Assembly (NCBI RefSeq): GCF_009189165.1
Contig: NZ_CP045118.1
Coordinates: 5,642,001 to 5,706,000, forward strand
Length of the DNA: 64,000 nucleotides
Direction of reading: 5' to 3'
Origin: Pseudomonas sp. SCB32
GTDB lineage: Bacteria; Pseudomonadota; Gammaproteobacteria; Pseudomonadales; Pseudomonadaceae
The notes beneath the pieces are model-generated. The model was given only the letters and a program-made list of their open reading frames with translations. It was not told the origin of the DNA and made no database searches. Both the position numbers and the translations under genes were made by a program. Positions within the stretch are counted from its first letter, which is position 1; each line of letters opens with the position of its first letter. This document shows positions 7,297 through 19,477 of this stretch, in pieces.

Positions 7297-8688
7297 ATGA
7301 GCAGTACTCCTTCTTCCGGCCTATCCCAGGGCCTGAAAAATCGTCACGTCACGATGCTTTCGATCGCCGGTGCCATTGGCGCAGGCCTGTTCGTAGGCTC
7401 CGGCCACGCCATCGCCGAAGCCGGCCCGGCCGTCATGATTTCCTATCTGGTCGCCGGCCTGCTGGTGGTCCTGGTGATGCGCATGCTGGCCGAAATGGCC
7501 GTCGCGCAGCCGGACAGCGGCTCCTTCTCCACCTATGCCGACCGCGCCATCGGCCACTGGGCCGGCTTCACCATCGGCTGGCTGTACTGGTGGTTCTGGG
7601 TCCTGGTGATCCCGCTGGAAGCCAACGCCGCCGCCGCGATCATTCACGCCTGGTTCCCCGGAGCGCCGATCTGGATCCTGGCCTTCGTGATCACCTCCGC
7701 GCTGACCGTGACCAACCTGTTCAGCGTGAAGAACTACGGTGAATTCGAGTTCTGGCTGGCACTGATCAAGGTCGTCTCGATCATCGCCTTCCTGGTGCTG
7801 GGCTGCGCGGCCATCTTCGGCTTTTCGCCCAACAGCGAGGTCTCCGGTATCGGCCACCTGACCAGCGAAGGCTTCCTGCCCAAGGGCTGGGGCGCCGTGC
7901 TCGCCGCGCTGCTGACCACCATGTTCTCCTTCATGGGGTCGGAAATCGTCACCATCGCCGCCACCGAGTCCAAGGACCCGGCGCAGCAGATCACCCGCGC
8001 CACCAACTCAGTGATCTGGCGTATCGCGCTGTTCTACCTGCTGTCGATCCTGATCGTGGTCTGTCTGGTGCCGTGGAACGACCCGCGCCTGGTGAGCATG
8101 GGCTCCTACCAGACCGTGCTGGAACACCTGCACATTCCGTACGCCAAGCTGATCGTCGACATCATCGTGCTGGTCTCGGTAACCAGTTGCCTGAACTCGG
8201 CGCTCTACACCGCCTCGCGCATGATGTACTCCCTGAGCAAGCGCGGCGACGCACCGAAGATCGCCCAGGTGACCAGCGTCAGCCGCACCCCGGTGTACGC
8301 CGTGCTGCTGTCCACCGCCATGGCCTTCCTCTGCACCTTTGCCAACTACCTGGCCCCGGCCGAAGTATTCAACTTCCTGCTGGCCAGCTCGGGCGCCATC
8401 GCCCTGCTGGTGTACCTGGTGATCGCCCTGTCGCAGCTGCGCATGCGCAAGAAGCTGCTCGCTCAAGGGCATCAGCTCAAGCTGAAGATGTGGCTGTTCC
8501 CCTGGCTGACCTGGGCGGTGATCCTGTTCATCGTCGGCGCCCTGGTCATCATGCTGATCCAGCCGGATCACCGCATGGAAGTGGTTGCCACTACCCTGCT
8601 GACCATCGTGGTGGTCTGCTCGGGCCTGCTGGTGTCCAACCGCCGCAAGGTACAGCGTGCCGCTGGCCTGGTGGGCGATGCTGCGTGA
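7297..8688 (+). CDS. Amino-acid permease of the APC superfamily (GabP-like)
   Basis: 463 residues with 12 predicted transmembrane helices. The opening LKNRHVTMLSIAGAIGAGLFVGSG is the helix-1 signature of the AAT family (only part of it is needed to recognise the family), followed by EAGPAVMISY and the conserved SxxxAEMAVAQP loop. Helix 6 carries FSFMGSEIVTIAATESKDP, close to GabP and related GABA / amino-acid proton symporters. Substrate assignment beyond amino acid is not supported. A strong terminator follows at 8726. The leader carries an operator-like palindrome at 7170. Confidence 0.85.
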   Translation: MSSTPSSGLSQGLKNRHVTMLSIAGAIGAGLFVGSGHAIAEAGPAVMISYLVAGLLVVLVMRMLAEMAVAQPDSGSFSTYADRAIGHWAGFTIGWLYWWFWVLVIPLEANAAAAIIHAWFPGAPIWILAFVITSALTVTNLFSVKNYGEFEFWLALIKVVSIIAFLVLGCAAIFGFSPNSEVSGIGHLTSEGFLPKGWGAVLAALLTTMFSFMGSEIVTIAATESKDPAQQITRATNSVIWRIALFYLLSILIVVCLVPWNDPRLVSMGSYQTVLEHLHIPYAKLIVDIIVLVSVTSCLNSALYTASRMMYSLSKRGDAPKIAQVTSVSRTPVYAVLLSTAMAFLCTFANYLAPAEVFNFLLASSGAIALLVYLVIALSQLRMRKKLLAQGHQLKLKMWLFPWLTWAVILFIVGALVIMLIQPDHRMEVVATTLLTIVVVCSGLLVSNRRKVQRAAGLVGDAA

Positions 8689-8725
8689 TGCACCCTGATG
8701 GGGCTTGAGGCTCCAAGAGGGAACG

Positions 8726-8756
8726 AAAAAGCCCCGCTGTGAAGCGGGGCTTTTTT
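8726..8756 (+). terminator. Rho-independent terminator of the permease gene
   Basis: AAAAAGCCCCGC (8726-8737) pairs with GCGGGGCTTTTTT (8744-8756) around the loop TGTGAA. Classic intrinsic terminator 38 bases after the stop. Confidence 0.9.
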
Positions 8757-8788
8757 ATGGCCGGGGAAGCCCCATGCTGTTTACGCTT

Positions 8789-8853
8789 ATCGCGGACGGA
8801 GTCCGCTCCTACGCTCGGATCGGCTTTCGTAGGAGCAGACATTGTCCGTGATT
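8789..8853. repeat. REP pair, type B (degenerate)
   Basis: An imperfect inverted pair: 8789-8813 (ATCGCGGACGGAGTCCGCTC core) and 8828-8853, both ending in the head GTAGGAGC. The same element occurs intact at 60773-60844. The second arm has drifted by several bases. Confidence 0.7.
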
Positions 8854-8878
8854 GGCAGGCAGGTCCGGCGCAAGGTCG

Positions 8879-8947
8879 GTTCGCGAGCAAGCTCGCTCCT
8901 ACAGGGAAACTCTGTTGCTCCTTGTAGGAGCGAGCTTGCTCGCGAAC
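8879..8947. repeat. REP pair, type A
   Basis: Two inverted REP units, 8879-8903 and 8923-8947, with perfect 25-base complementarity around a 19-base spacer. The core is GCGAGCAAGCTCGC and the head is GTAGGAGC. A second copy of this pair is at 33650-33712. Confidence 0.85.
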
Positions 8948-8960
8948 CCTTCCTGGAAAA

Positions 8961-8990
8961 GAAAAAGCCCCGCATCCGCGGGGCTTTTTC
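8961..8990. terminator. Bidirectional terminator at the 3' end of hemE
   Basis: GAAAAAGCCCCGC (8961-8973) pairs with GCGGGGCTTTTTC (8978-8990) around ATCC. It lies 15 bases beyond the hemE stop on the minus strand and would also stop plus-strand transcription. Confidence 0.85.
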
Positions 8991-9005
8991 AGTTCGGCGT
9001 CAGGC

Positions 9006-10070
9006 TCAGTGGTACTGCGCCGACAGCTCGTGCACCGCCTCGAAGAAGGCGCCGGCATGGGCCGGGTCGACCTCCGGAGTGATGCCATGGCCAAGGTTGA
9101 ACACATGACCATTGCCGTTACCGAAGGCACCGAGGATGCGTGCCACTTCGGCGCGGATGGCTTCCGGCTTGGCGTAGAGCACTGCCGGGTCCATGTTGCC
9201 CTGCAGGGCAACCTTGTCGCCGACGCGGGCGCGGGCGCTGCCGATGTCGCAGGTCCAGTCCAGGCCCAGGGCTTCGGCACCGGTATTGGCCATGGATTCC
9301 AGCCACAGGCCGCCGCCCTTGGTGAAGAGGATTACCGGCACGCGGCGCCCTTCGTGTTCGCGGATCAGGCCGTTGACGATCTTCTGCATGTAGGCCAGGG
9401 AGAACTCCTGGTACGCCGCCGCCGAAAGGCTGCCGCCCCACGAGTCGAAAATCTGCACCGCCTGCGCGCCGGCCAGGATCTGGCCATTCAGGTAGTTGGT
9501 GACCGACTGCGCCAGCTTGTCGAGCAGCGCATGCATGGCCTGCGGGTTGTCGTAAAGCATCGCCTTGGACTTGCGGAAGTCGCGGCTGGAGCCGCCTTCG
9601 ACCATGTAGGTGGCCAGGGTCCAGGGACTGCCGGAGAAGCCGATCAGCGGCACGCGGCCGTTCAGCTCGCGGCGGATGGTGCGCACGGCATCCATCACGT
9701 AGCCCAGGTCCTTCTCCGGATCGGGGATCGGCAAGGCGTCGATGTCGGCCTGGGTGCTCACGACCTTCTTGAAACGCGGGCCTTCGCCGGTCTCGAAGAA
9801 CAGGCCCTGGCCCATGGCGTCGGGGATGGTGAGGATGTCGGAGAAGAGGATCGCCGCGTCCAGCTGCGGGTAGCGGTCCAGCGGCTGCAGGGTCACTTCG
9901 CAGGCCATCTGCGGGTTCATGCACAGGCTCATGAAGTCACCGGCCTTGGCGCGGGTGGCGCGGTATTCCGGCAGGTAGCGGCCGGCCTGGCGCATCATCC
10001 AGACAGGGGTGACATCGACGGGCTGCTTGAGCAGGGCGCGGAGGAAGCGATCGTTCTTCAAGGCAGTCAT
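9006..10070 (-). CDS. hemE: Uroporphyrinogen decarboxylase
   Basis: 354 residues from ATG at 10070, the standard HemE length. An in-frame extension up to 10457 runs into a REP element and is rejected. It decarboxylates the four acetate arms of uroporphyrinogen III to coproporphyrinogen III in haem synthesis (cytoplasm, cofactor-free). Family marks visible: [16 protein letters not shown] near residue 25, the [14 protein letters not shown] segment with the catalytic Asp, and [12 protein letters not shown] near the end. It stands alone between gltD and a REP block, with terminators on both sides. It matches remembered PA5034. Confidence 0.96.
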   Translation of the reverse strand: MTALKNDRFLRALLKQPVDVTPVWMMRQAGRYLPEYRATRAKAGDFMSLCMNPQMACEVTLQPLDRYPQLDAAILFSDILTIPDAMGQGLFFETGEGPRFKKVVSTQADIDALPIPDPEKDLGYVMDAVRTIRRELNGRVPLIGFSGSPWTLATYMVEGGSSRDFRKSKAMLYDNPQAMHALLDKLAQSVTNYLNGQILAGAQAVQIFDSWGGSLSAAAYQEFSLAYMQKIVNGLIREHEGRRVPVILFTKGGGLWLESMANTGAEALGLDWTCDIGSARARVGDKVALQGNMDPAVLYAKPEAIRAEVARILGAFGNGNGHVFNLGHGITPEVDPAHAGAFFEAVHELSAQYH

Positions 10071-10118
10071 AACGGCATCCGGCAAAAAAGTGCGGGTATT
10101 TTCGCAAAGCCCAAAAGA

Positions 10119-10144
10119 AAAGGCACGGCGGGTGCCGTGCCTTT
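10119..10144 (-). terminator. Intrinsic terminator of the gltBD transcript
   Basis: AAAGGCACGGC (10119-10129) and GCCGTGCCTTT (10134-10144) form an 11-bp stem with a 4-base loop. On the minus strand it is followed by TTCTTTTG, so it ends transcripts coming from gltD, about 115 bases after its stop. Confidence 0.7.
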
Positions 10145-10178
10145 CGTCCATCGCGACAGTTTGTCGCTGCGTCAGCCT

Positions 10179-10248
10179 GGTAGGGCGCATAACGCCAGAG
10201 GCGTTATCCGCCGCGGTGGATAAGGCGTTCCGCCTTATTCGCCCTACC
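10179..10248. repeat. REP-type repeat, nested palindromes
   Basis: The outer arms GGTAGGGCG (10179-10187) and CGCCCTACC (10240-10248) enclose two smaller palindromes of the GGCGTTATCC / GGATAAGGCG kind. This is a different REP family from the GTAGGAGC ones. It fills the hemE-gltD gap. Confidence 0.7.
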
Positions 10249-10258
10249 GGGGGCGCAC

Positions 10259-11689
<1,431 letters not shown>

Positions 11690-11704
11690 TCAGACTTCGA
11701 GCGC

Positions 11705-14700
11705 TTATTGCGGGTTGGCACGGGTGCTGGTCAGCAGGGAGCCGAGGCTTGCGGCCTTCGGTTTCACCAGCCAGAACCGACGCAGGTAATCGTCGAGGTT
11801 CTCCAGCAGATGTGCGCCCCATTCACTCGCGGTTTCCGCCACGTACTCGACCAGGACCTTGCGCAGGTGGCTGCGGTAGGCCTCCATCGCTTCACCGCTG
11901 ATGCGCTGGATTTCCACCAGCTCATGGTTCACGCGGTCGACGAAGGTGTTGTCCATGTCGAGGACATAAGCGAAGCCACCGGTCATGCCGGAGCCGAAGT
12001 TGTAGCCGGTCTTGCCCAGTACGCAGATGAAGCCGCCGGTCATGTATTCGCAGCAGTGGTCACCGGTGCCTTCAACCACGGCGTGGGCGCCGGAGTTGCG
12101 CACGCCGAAACGCTCGCCCGCGGTGCCGGCGGCGAACAGCTTGCCGCCGGTGGCGCCGTACAGGCAGGTGTTGCCGACGATGGCCGATTCCTGCGACTTG
12201 AACGGGCTGCCCTTGGGCGGGGTGACGACCAGCTTGCCGCCGGTCATGCCCTTGCCCACATAGTCGTTGGCGTCGCCTTCCAGGTACAGGTGCAGGCCAC
12301 CGGCGTTCCACACGCCGAAGCTCTGTCCCGCGGTGCCCTTGAAGCGGAAGGTGATCGGCGACTTGGCCATGCCCTGGTTGCCGTGGACCTTGGCGATCTC
12401 GCCGGAAATCCGCGCGCCGATGGAACGGTCGCAGTTGCAGATGTCCAGTTCGTACTCGCCGCCCTTGGCGCCTTCGATGGCGGCACGGGCCAGGTCGACC
12501 ATCTTCTCGGCCAGCAGCCCCTGGTCGAACGGCGGGTTCTTCTCGACTTCGCAGAACTGCGGCTTCTCGGCCGGGATCAGGTCGCTGCCCAGCAGCGGCG
12601 TGAGGTCGAGGTTGCCCTGCTTGGGCGTCTCGCCCGGCAGGATTTCCAGCAGGTCGGTGCGGCCGATCAGTTCTTCCAGGCTGCGCACGCCGAGCTTGGC
12701 CAGCCACTCACGGGTCTCGCTGGCGATGAAGGTGAAGAAGTTCACCACCATGTCCACGGTGCCGATGAAGTGGTCCTTGCGCAGCTTGTCGTTCTGGGTG
12801 GCGACGCCGGTGGCGCAGTTGTTCAGGTGGCAGATGCGCAGGTACTTGCAGCCCAGGGCGATCATCGGCGCGGTGCCGAAGCCGAAGCTCTCGGCGCCGA
12901 GGATGGCGGCCTTGATGACGTCCAGGCCGGTCTTCAGGCCGCCGTCGGTCTGCACGCGAACCTTGCCGCGCAGGTCGTTGCCGCGCAGGGTCTGGTGCGC
13001 CTCGGCGAGGCCCAGCTCCCACGGGCTGCCGGCGTACTTGATGGAGGTGATCGGCGAAGCGCCGGTACCGCCGTCATAGCCGGAGATGGTGATCAGGTCG
13101 GCGTAGGCCTTGGCCACGCCGGCGGCGATGGTGCCAACACCGGGCTCGGATACCAGCTTCACCGACACCAGCGCCTGCGGGTTGACCTGCTTGAGGTCGA
13201 AGATCAGCTGGGCGAGGTCTTCGATGGAGTAGATGTCGTGGTGCGGCGGCGGCGAGATCAGGGTCACGCCAGGCACGGCATAGCGCAGGCGGGCGATCAG
13301 GCCATTGACCTTGCCGCCGGGCAGCTGGCCGCCCTCGCCGGGCTTGGCGCCCTGGGCCACCTTGATCTGCAGGACTTCGGCGTTGACCAGGTATTCCGGG
13401 GTCACACCGAAGCGGCCGGTGGCCACCTGCTTGATCTTGGAGCTTTTCAGCGTGCCGTAGCGCGCCGGGTCTTCGCCGCCCTCACCGGAGTTGGAGCGAC
13501 CGCCCAGGCGGTTCATCGCCTCGGCCAGGGCTTCGTGGGCCTCCGGCGACAGCGCGCCGAGGGAGATACCAGCGGCGTCGAAGCGCTTGAAGATGGATTC
13601 CAGCGGCTCGATCTCATCGAGGCTCAGCGGCTGCTGGGAGGTCTTCACCTTGAGCAGGTCGCGGATCATGGACACCGGACGGCTGTCCACCAGCGCGGTG
13701 TATTCCTTGAACCTGGCGTAGTCGCCCTGCTGCACGGCGGCCTGCAGGGTGTTCACCACGTCCGGGTTGTAGGCGTGGTATTCGCCGCCATAGACAAACT
13801 TCAGCAAGCCGCCCTGCTGGATCGCCTTGCGGCTGTTCCAGGCTTCACCAGCCAGCAGCTTCTGCTCGTTCTCGATGTCGATGAAGCGCGCGCCCTGGAT
13901 GCGGCTCGGGGTACCCGGGAAGCACAGGCCGGTGACTTCGTCGGACAGGCCGATGGCTTCGAACAGCTGGGCGCCACGGTAGGAGGCGATGGTGGAGATG
14001 CCCATCTTCGAGAGGATCTTCAGCATCCCCTTGGAGATACCCTTGCGGTAGTACTTGAAGACCTCGTAGAGGTCGCCCAGCACCTCGCCAGTGCGGATCA
14101 GGTCAGCCAGCACCTCGTAGGCGAGGAACGGGTAGACCGCGGACGCACCGAAGCCCACCAGCACCGCGAAGTGGTGCGGGTCACGGGCGGTGGCGGTTTC
14201 CACCAGGATGTTGGAGTTGCAGCGCAGGCCGGTCTGCACCAGGCGGTGGTGCACGGCGCCGACGGCCAGGGCCGCGTGCACCGGCAGCTTGCCGGGGGCG
14301 ATGTGACGGTCGGAGAGCACCAGCAGCACCTTGCCGGCGCGCACGGCTTCCTCGGCCTGGTCGGCGATGTTGCGCACGGCCGCTTCGAGGCCGACGGACT
14401 CGTCGTAGTTCAGTTCGATGTGGTGACGGTCGAAGCCCGGACGCTCCAGGTTCATCAGGGTCCGCCACTTGGCCGGGGAAATCACCGGGCTGGTCAGGAT
14501 CGCCTGGTTGGCGTGGTGCGGGGACTCTTCGAAGATGTTCTGCTCGATGCCCAGACAGGTTTCCAGGGACATCACGATCGCTTCGCGCAGCGGGTCGATC
14601 GGCGGGTTGGTCACCTGCGCGAAGACCTGGCGGAAGTAGTCATAAGGCGAGCGGATACGCTTGGACAGCACCGCCATCGGGGTGTCGTCGCCCATCGAGC

Positions 14701-16150
14701 CGACCGCTTCCTGGCCCTGCTCGCCGAGCGGGCGCAGCACCTGGTCACGCTCCTCGAAGGTGACCTGGAACATCTTCATGTACTGCTTGAGCTGGTCGCC
14801 GTCGTAGCTGGCAACGCCCTGGTCATCGTCCAGGGTGGCCTGGATGCGCAGCGCGCTCTGGCGCAGCCACTGCTTGTACGGGTGGCGCGACTTGAGGCGG
14901 TTGTCGATATCCTCGGTCTGCAGCAGCTGGCCGGTCTCGGTGTCCACCGCGAGGATCTGGCCCGGGCCGACGCGGCCCTTGGCGATTACGTCCTCGGGCT
15001 TGTAGTCCCACACGCCAATTTCCGAGGCGAGGGTGATGTAGCCGTTCCGGGTGGTGACCCAGCGCGAGGGGCGCAGGCCGTTGCGGTCGAGCAGGCAAAC
15101 GGCGTAGCGGCCATCGGTCAGCACGACGCCGGCGGGGCCGTCCCACGGCTCCATGTGCAGCGAGTTGAATTCGTAGAACGCGCGCAGATCGGCGTCCATG
15201 GTCTCGACGTTCTGCCAGGCCGGCGGAATGATCATGCGCAGGCCGCGGAACATGTCCATGCCGCCGGTGACCATCAGCTCGAGCATGTTGTCCATGCTGG
15301 AGGAATCCGAACCCACGCGGTTGACCAGCGGGCCCAGCTCGTCCAGGTCCGGCATCCACTCGTTGGTGAACTTGGCGCGACGGGCCTGGGCCCAGTTGCG
15401 GTTGCCGGTGATGGTGTTGATCTCGCCGTTGTGCGCCAGCAGGCGGAACGGCTGGGCCAGCGGCCACTTCGGCAGGGTATTGGTCGAGAAGCGCTGGTGG
15501 AAGACGCAGATGGCGGTCTTCAGGCGCTCGTCGGAAAGGTCCGGATAGAAGGCGGCGAGGTCCGCCGGCATCATCAGGCCCTTATAGATGATGGTCTTGT
15601 GCGAGAAGCTGCAGACGTAGTGGTCGGCGTCCTCGGCGTTGGCCACGGAGGAGCGGCGACGGGAGCTGAACAGCTTGACCGCGAATTCCTGGTCGGACAG
15701 GCCTTCGCCGCCGATGAACACCTGCTCGATCTGCGGCAGGCGCTCCAGGGCGAGGCGCCCCAGGACGCTGGTGTCGATCGGCACCTTGCGCCAACCAACC
15801 AGTTTCAGGCCGGCACGCTCGATCTCGCGATTCATGTTCGCGCGGGCGGCCTCGGCCTTCACCGGGTCCTGGTTGAAGAAGACCATGCCCACGGCGTACT
15901 GGCCGGGCAGCTCGGTCGCAAAGGTTTCCTTGGCCACGGCGCGCAGGAACTGGTCGGGCTTCTGGATCAGCAGCCCACAGCCGTCCCCGGTTTTCCCGTC
16001 CGCGTTGATCCCACCTCGGTGGGTCATGCAGGTCAGTGCTTCGATGGCGGTTTGCAGAAGTTCGTGGCTTGCCTCGCCCGTCATATGGGCGATCAGACCG
16101 AATCCGCAGTTATCCTTGAACGTCTCAGGATGGTACAGACCTGCTTTCAT
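11705..16150 (-). CDS. gltB: Glutamate synthase (NADPH) large subunit
   Basis: 1481 residues, normal for bacterial GltB. The first 14 residues are a propeptide ending before C15-G-F-G, the N-terminal nucleophile of the glutaminase domain. A central domain, an FMN TIM barrel ([28 protein letters not shown] with the 3Fe-4S cysteines) and a C-terminal beta-helix of GxxGG repeats follow. Glutamine's amide ammonia is tunnelled to 2-oxoglutarate, giving two glutamates. Start at ATG 16150. The antisense strand carries a very long chance ORF that should not be annotated. The leader upstream is ~300 bases. Confidence 0.98.
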   Translation of the reverse strand: MKAGLYHPETFKDNCGFGLIAHMTGEASHELLQTAIEALTCMTHRGGINADGKTGDGCGLLIQKPDQFLRAVAKETFATELPGQYAVGMVFFNQDPVKAEAARANMNREIERAGLKLVGWRKVPIDTSVLGRLALERLPQIEQVFIGGEGLSDQEFAVKLFSSRRRSSVANAEDADHYVCSFSHKTIIYKGLMMPADLAAFYPDLSDERLKTAICVFHQRFSTNTLPKWPLAQPFRLLAHNGEINTITGNRNWAQARRAKFTNEWMPDLDELGPLVNRVGSDSSSMDNMLELMVTGGMDMFRGLRMIIPPAWQNVETMDADLRAFYEFNSLHMEPWDGPAGVVLTDGRYAVCLLDRNGLRPSRWVTTRNGYITLASEIGVWDYKPEDVIAKGRVGPGQILAVDTETGQLLQTEDIDNRLKSRHPYKQWLRQSALRIQATLDDDQGVASYDGDQLKQYMKMFQVTFEERDQVLRPLGEQGQEAVGSMGDDTPMAVLSKRIRSPYDYFRQVFAQVTNPPIDPLREAIVMSLETCLGIEQNIFEESPHHANQAILTSPVISPAKWRTLMNLERPGFDRHHIELNYDESVGLEAAVRNIADQAEEAVRAGKVLLVLSDRHIAPGKLPVHAALAVGAVHHRLVQTGLRCNSNILVETATARDPHHFAVLVGFGASAVYPFLAYEVLADLIRTGEVLGDLYEVFKYYRKGISKGMLKILSKMGISTIASYRGAQLFEAIGLSDEVTGLCFPGTPSRIQGARFIDIENEQKLLAGEAWNSRKAIQQGGLLKFVYGGEYHAYNPDVVNTLQAAVQQGDYARFKEYTALVDSRPVSMIRDLLKVKTSQQPLSLDEIEPLESIFKRFDAAGISLGALSPEAHEALAEAMNRLGGRSNSGEGGEDPARYGTLKSSKIKQVATGRFGVTPEYLVNAEVLQIKVAQGAKPGEGGQLPGGKVNGLIARLRYAVPGVTLISPPPHHDIYSIEDLAQLIFDLKQVNPQALVSVKLVSEPGVGTIAAGVAKAYADLITISGYDGGTGASPITSIKYAGSPWELGLAEAHQTLRGNDLRGKVRVQTDGGLKTGLDVIKAAILGAESFGFGTAPMIALGCKYLRICHLNNCATGVATQNDKLRKDHFIGTVDMVVNFFTFIASETREWLAKLGVRSLEELIGRTDLLEILPGETPKQGNLDLTPLLGSDLIPAEKPQFCEVEKNPPFDQGLLAEKMVDLARAAIEGAKGGEYELDICNCDRSIGARISGEIAKVHGNQGMAKSPITFRFKGTAGQSFGVWNAGGLHLYLEGDANDYVGKGMTGGKLVVTPPKGSPFKSQESAIVGNTCLYGATGGKLFAAGTAGERFGVRNSGAHAVVEGTGDHCCEYMTGGFICVLGKTGYNFGSGMTGGFAYVLDMDNTFVDRVNHELVEIQRISGEAMEAYRSHLRKVLVEYVAETASEWGAHLLENLDDYLRRFWLVKPKAASLGSLLTSTRANPQ

Positions 16151-16325
16151 AGGGAACTCTCACCGGCAAAACTTTTTTAATTTCCAGGGTCTGCTGACGT
16201 TTCGCCATCGCCCTGTTTCGCCTTTGCTGGCTTGTTTCCCGCGCACCCCAAAGGCACGGGCCGCATCTGACGTGCAGCGCCGTTCAAGCCCCTGGTTCAC
16301 CTGGAATGACCGATCCGCGTCAGTT

Positions 16326-16347
16326 GCCACGTCTTACCCAACGTGGC
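16326..16347 (-). other. Hairpin in the long gltB leader
   Basis: GCCACGT (16326-16332) pairs with ACGTGGC (16341-16347) around 8 bases. It lies ~180 bases upstream of the gltB start. The rest of the 16151-16553 gap holds a candidate promoter but no credible gene. Confidence 0.3.
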
Positions 16348-16452
16348 GGCGGTGCCGGTCCTGGCCATGACGAAACGTCAGCAGACCCTCTATCAAGCGC
16401 TTTGCCTGTCTACTCGCTCAAGCGGCAAGTTTCCGATAGGCAAAGGGAGGTC

Positions 16453-16480
16453 ATTGTACACACGGCGCGACTGGCGTCAC
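16453..16480 (-). promoter_or_regulatory. Candidate sigma-70 promoter of gltBD
   Basis: Read on the minus strand, GTGACG (16475-16480) is followed by a 16-base spacer and TACAAT (16453-16458). The -10 box matches 5 of 6. Start of transcription would be near 16446, leaving a leader of roughly 295 bases before gltB. Confidence 0.4.
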
Positions 16481-16553
16481 TTATTTTTTTGACGCACTGC
16501 CGACAGCCGATGTCGCATTTTTATAAGAATGCAGCAAAAGAAACAACCCAATA

Positions 16554-16590
16554 AAAAAGCCGAGCCCCAGGCAATGGGGCTCGGCTTTTT
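16554..16590 (-). terminator. Terminator of the pilM-damX-like operon
   Basis: AAAAAGCCGAGCCCC (16554-16568) pairs with GGGGCTCGGCTTTTT (16576-16590), a 15-bp stem with a 7-base loop. It is located 23 bases beyond the last gene on the minus strand. Confidence 0.88.
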
Positions 16591-16613
16591 CATTATTGCG
16601 ACAGTGCGACCTT

Positions 16614-18314
16614 TCAGTGCGCTCCGGCGATGTCCTGCTGGATGCTGGAGAAGGGACGCGCCCAGGGCTTGGAAGCCTGGACCTTCGCCGGCAACTTCTT
16701 GATCGCCGCCTGCGCGGCAGCGCGATCGGCGAAGCTGCCGTAGGTCACGACATAGAACGGCTTGCCTTGCAGGTTCTTGCGGAAGTAGCGGTAGTCGCCA
16801 CCACCCTGCTGGCTGATGAAGGCCTTGGCGCTGGCTTCCGAGCCGGTGCCCAGCACCTGTACGGAATAGTGCGATCCGGCCTGAGACTGGTACCAGCTGC
16901 TGCCACCAGCGCTGCCGGCGCTAGCGGCAGGCTTGCTGGCCGCTGCCGGCTTGGCAGTGGCAACGGTGGTTGCGGGCTTAGCCGCTACTGCTGGCTTGGC
17001 TGCCTGGACAGGCTTGGCCGGAGCGGTAGCGACGGGCTTGACCGGCTCAGGGCGCGGAGCTGCGGCCTGCGTCGGCGCAGGCTTGGGAACCGGTTGAGCC
17101 ACGGGCTGCGACTGGGTCGGCGCGGTCGGTACCGGGTTCAGCGGAGCCGGACCCTTATTGGCCAGAGGGGTCACCGGCGGCGCACTGGTCGTGACGGTCG
17201 GCGGGATGGCGGCGGACGGCATGGCGCCGTCATCGGCATCTTCCTGGCCGCCGGCCTGGGCCATCGGCTCACGGATCACCGGCTGGCTCTCGCCCACCAG
17301 TGGCAGCGGCAGCGGCTGGTTGGAGCCAGCGAACTCCAACGACGGGCCGGCACCCTGGGCGTCCGGCTTGGGTTGGGCACTCGGCTGCGGAGCTGCGCCG
17401 CCCAGCGGTAGCTGGGAAGAAGTTTGCGCCGCGGTGTTGCTCGCGGTTTCCGGCTTGCTGGTCTTGCCCTGCATGAACCAGGCAGCCACGACGCCGATGG
17501 CGACTACACCGAGGATGGCGAGGTGCTTTTTCGGCAGTTTGAAGCCGGGGCCAGCTGTCTTTCGGACACCGCCACGATCAGCCAGCATCGCCTCGATCAT
17601 GGCGTCGCGGGCGGTCTGGTTGATTGTGCCCGGCCAGCCGCCGGATTGCTCGTGGATATCGGCCAGCAGGTCGGCGGAAATCAGCTCGATACCCTGCCCA
17701 GCGCCTTCCAGGCGCTGGGCCAGGTATTCGCGGGTCTCTTCCTCGCTGTACGGCTGCAGCTCGATGGCATGGAAGCGCTCCTCGCCTTCGGACAGCACTT
17801 CCAGGCGCGACAGCAGCGCCGGCTCGCCGAACAGGAAGACGTGCAAGCGCGCCTCGGTGTTGCCGGCGGCCAGGAGCAGGAGCACCTCGAGGGCATCGTC
17901 GCGCAGTTGCTCGGCGTCATCCACCAGCAGGTACACGTCCTGCCCGGTGATCGCCAGTTGCGCGACCTTGGCCAGGATTGGCTCGAGGCTGGTCTGGGTA
18001 ATCCCCAAGCCCTGCGCCAGCTGACGCAGCAAGGTGGCTTCATCGGTCACCGAGCGACCGGAGATGACCACGCTGGACACCGCGTCCTTGTTGGTGCTGG
18101 CCACCAGCGCCTGGCGCAGTAGCGTCTTGCCACTGCCCAGCGGACCGGTTACGGCCAGCAGCAGTTGGCTGTAGCGCGCCAGATGGTGCAGTTGACCCAG
18201 TACGGGCTTGCGCTGCGCCGGGAAGAACTTGAAGCCAGGAACCCGAGGTGCGAACGGGTCATGACTGAACTGGTAGTGGGCCAGAAAGGCCTCATCGGCA
18301 TGCAAACTGGACAT
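16614..18314 (-). CDS. AAA-ATPase with C-terminal SPOR domain (DamX-like)
   Basis: 566 residues. An ExeA-type AAA domain comes first: Walker A G57-P-L-G-S-G-K63-T64 and a B-like VYLLVDDAEQL near residue 125. A single transmembrane helix follows (LAILGVVAIGVVAAWFM, ~residue 270). A ~180-residue Pro/Ala-rich periplasmic linker leads to a SPOR domain (~480-555, beginning HYSVQVLG). SPOR domains bind denuded septal peptidoglycan, so a role at the division site or in wall remodelling is expected. It is the last gene of the pil-aro operon, 6 bases after aroB, as E. coli damX follows aroB. By memory it is PA5037. Confidence 0.85.
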   Translation of the reverse strand: MSSLHADEAFLAHYQFSHDPFAPRVPGFKFFPAQRKPVLGQLHHLARYSQLLLAVTGPLGSGKTLLRQALVASTNKDAVSSVVISGRSVTDEATLLRQLAQGLGITQTSLEPILAKVAQLAITGQDVYLLVDDAEQLRDDALEVLLLLAAGNTEARLHVFLFGEPALLSRLEVLSEGEERFHAIELQPYSEEETREYLAQRLEGAGQGIELISADLLADIHEQSGGWPGTINQTARDAMIEAMLADRGGVRKTAGPGFKLPKKHLAILGVVAIGVVAAWFMQGKTSKPETASNTAAQTSSQLPLGGAAPQPSAQPKPDAQGAGPSLEFAGSNQPLPLPLVGESQPVIREPMAQAGGQEDADDGAMPSAAIPPTVTTSAPPVTPLANKGPAPLNPVPTAPTQSQPVAQPVPKPAPTQAAAPRPEPVKPVATAPAKPVQAAKPAVAAKPATTVATAKPAAASKPAASAGSAGGSSWYQSQAGSHYSVQVLGTGSEASAKAFISQQGGGDYRYFRKNLQGKPFYVVTYGSFADRAAAQAAIKKLPAKVQASKPWARPFSSIQQDIAGAH

Positions 18315-18320
18315 GGGACC

Positions 18321-19427
18321 TCAATGTTCTCCTGCCTGACCAACCAGTGCCTGGTAGTCAGCGCGCAGCGTTTCTTCCAGAATCTCACGGGGGAATTCGG
18401 CGGTTACGACCGCAGCCCCCAGCCCTTGGAGCAAGACCAGACGCAAACGTCCATCGAGCACTTTCTTGTCAACGGCCATGTGCTCAAGAAAATGCTCAGC
18501 ATTCATTTCCTGCGGCGGAACGACCGGTAGCTTCGCCGCGGCAAGCAGGCGAATGCCGCGATCGCGTTCGGCGCTCGTCAGCCATCCCAGCCGATGCGAC
18601 ATCTCAAGTGCCATCACGGTTCCCGCCCCCACCGCCTCGCCATGCAGCCAGACGCCATAGCCCATATGGGTCTCGATGGCATGGCCGAAGGTGTGGCCCA
18701 GGTTGAGGGTGGCGCGCACGCCAGTTTCCTTCTCGTCAGCGCCGACGACGCGAGCCTTGGCGGCACAGGAGCGCTCGATGGCTTCGGTGAGCGCAACTGG
18801 CTCCAGTGCCAGCAGATCGTCGATGTGCGTTTCCAGCCACGTCAGGAACGGCTCGTCGCAGATGAAACCGTACTTGATGACTTCCGCGAGACCCGCAGAC
18901 AGCTCGCGCTGCGGCAGGGTACGCAGGGTGGCGGTATCAATGACTACGGCCTGGGGCTGGTAGAACGCGCCAACCATGTTCTTGCCCAGCGGGTGGTTGA
19001 TGCCGGTCTTGCCGCCAACGGAGGAATCGACCTGGGACAGCAGGGTGGTCGGCACCTGGATGAAGTCCACGCCGCGCTGGTAGCAGGCAGCGGCGAAGCC
19101 GGTCATGTCGCCGATGACGCCGCCGCCGAGGGCGATCAGGGTAGTCTTGCGATCGTGGCGCGCCTTGAGCAGCTCGTCGAAGATCAGCTGCAGGGTTTCC
19201 CACTGCTTGTAGGCCTCGCCATCGGGCAGCACCACTGTGGTGATCTTATAGCCGGAGAGGGTCTTCTGCAGTCGATCCAGATACAGCGGCGCGATAGTTT
19301 CGTTGGTGACGATGGCTACCTGACGGCCGCGGATATGCGGTTCGAAGTAGCGCGGATCATCCAGCAGCCCCTCACCGATATAGATCGGGTAGCTGCGATC
19401 GGCCAGATCGACATTGAGTGTGCGCAT
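18321..19427 (-). CDS. aroB: 3-dehydroquinate synthase
   Basis: 368 residues from ATG 19427. The start [18 protein letters not shown] and the GGGGGT SD just upstream favour it over an in-frame ATG 15 bases earlier. The enzyme makes the carbocycle of the shikimate pathway from DAHP, using NAD+ and a divalent metal. Visible marks: [19 protein letters not shown], the NAD-binding loop and [19 protein letters not shown]. The metal-binding histidines lie in [11 protein letters not shown]. It follows aroK by 50 bases in the operon. Confidence 0.97.
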   Translation of the reverse strand: MRTLNVDLADRSYPIYIGEGLLDDPRYFEPHIRGRQVAIVTNETIAPLYLDRLQKTLSGYKITTVVLPDGEAYKQWETLQLIFDELLKARHDRKTTLIALGGGVIGDMTGFAAACYQRGVDFIQVPTTLLSQVDSSVGGKTGINHPLGKNMVGAFYQPQAVVIDTATLRTLPQRELSAGLAEVIKYGFICDEPFLTWLETHIDDLLALEPVALTEAIERSCAAKARVVGADEKETGVRATLNLGHTFGHAIETHMGYGVWLHGEAVGAGTVMALEMSHRLGWLTSAERDRGIRLLAAAKLPVVPPQEMNAEHFLEHMAVDKKVLDGRLRLVLLQGLGAAVVTAEFPREILEETLRADYQALVGQAGEH

Positions 19428-19477
19428 GAAACCCCCAGGCAAGAAAGGGGACTAGGATACCGCAGATTGGAGCGCCG

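Noticed and set aside
7056..7298. 80-codon minus-strand ORF between MFS and permease genes
   Set aside because: It runs through the terminator hairpin and the palindromes, has no SD and no conserved character.
8739..9108. Several overlapping ORFs in both strands around the REP block
   Set aside because: They read through REP palindromes and two terminators. Their peptides are translations of repeats (e.g. SRASSLLQG).
16306..16554. 82-codon plus-strand ORF in the gltB leader
   Set aside because: Composition is unlike the coding genes, there is no SD, and it overlaps the candidate gltBD promoter.
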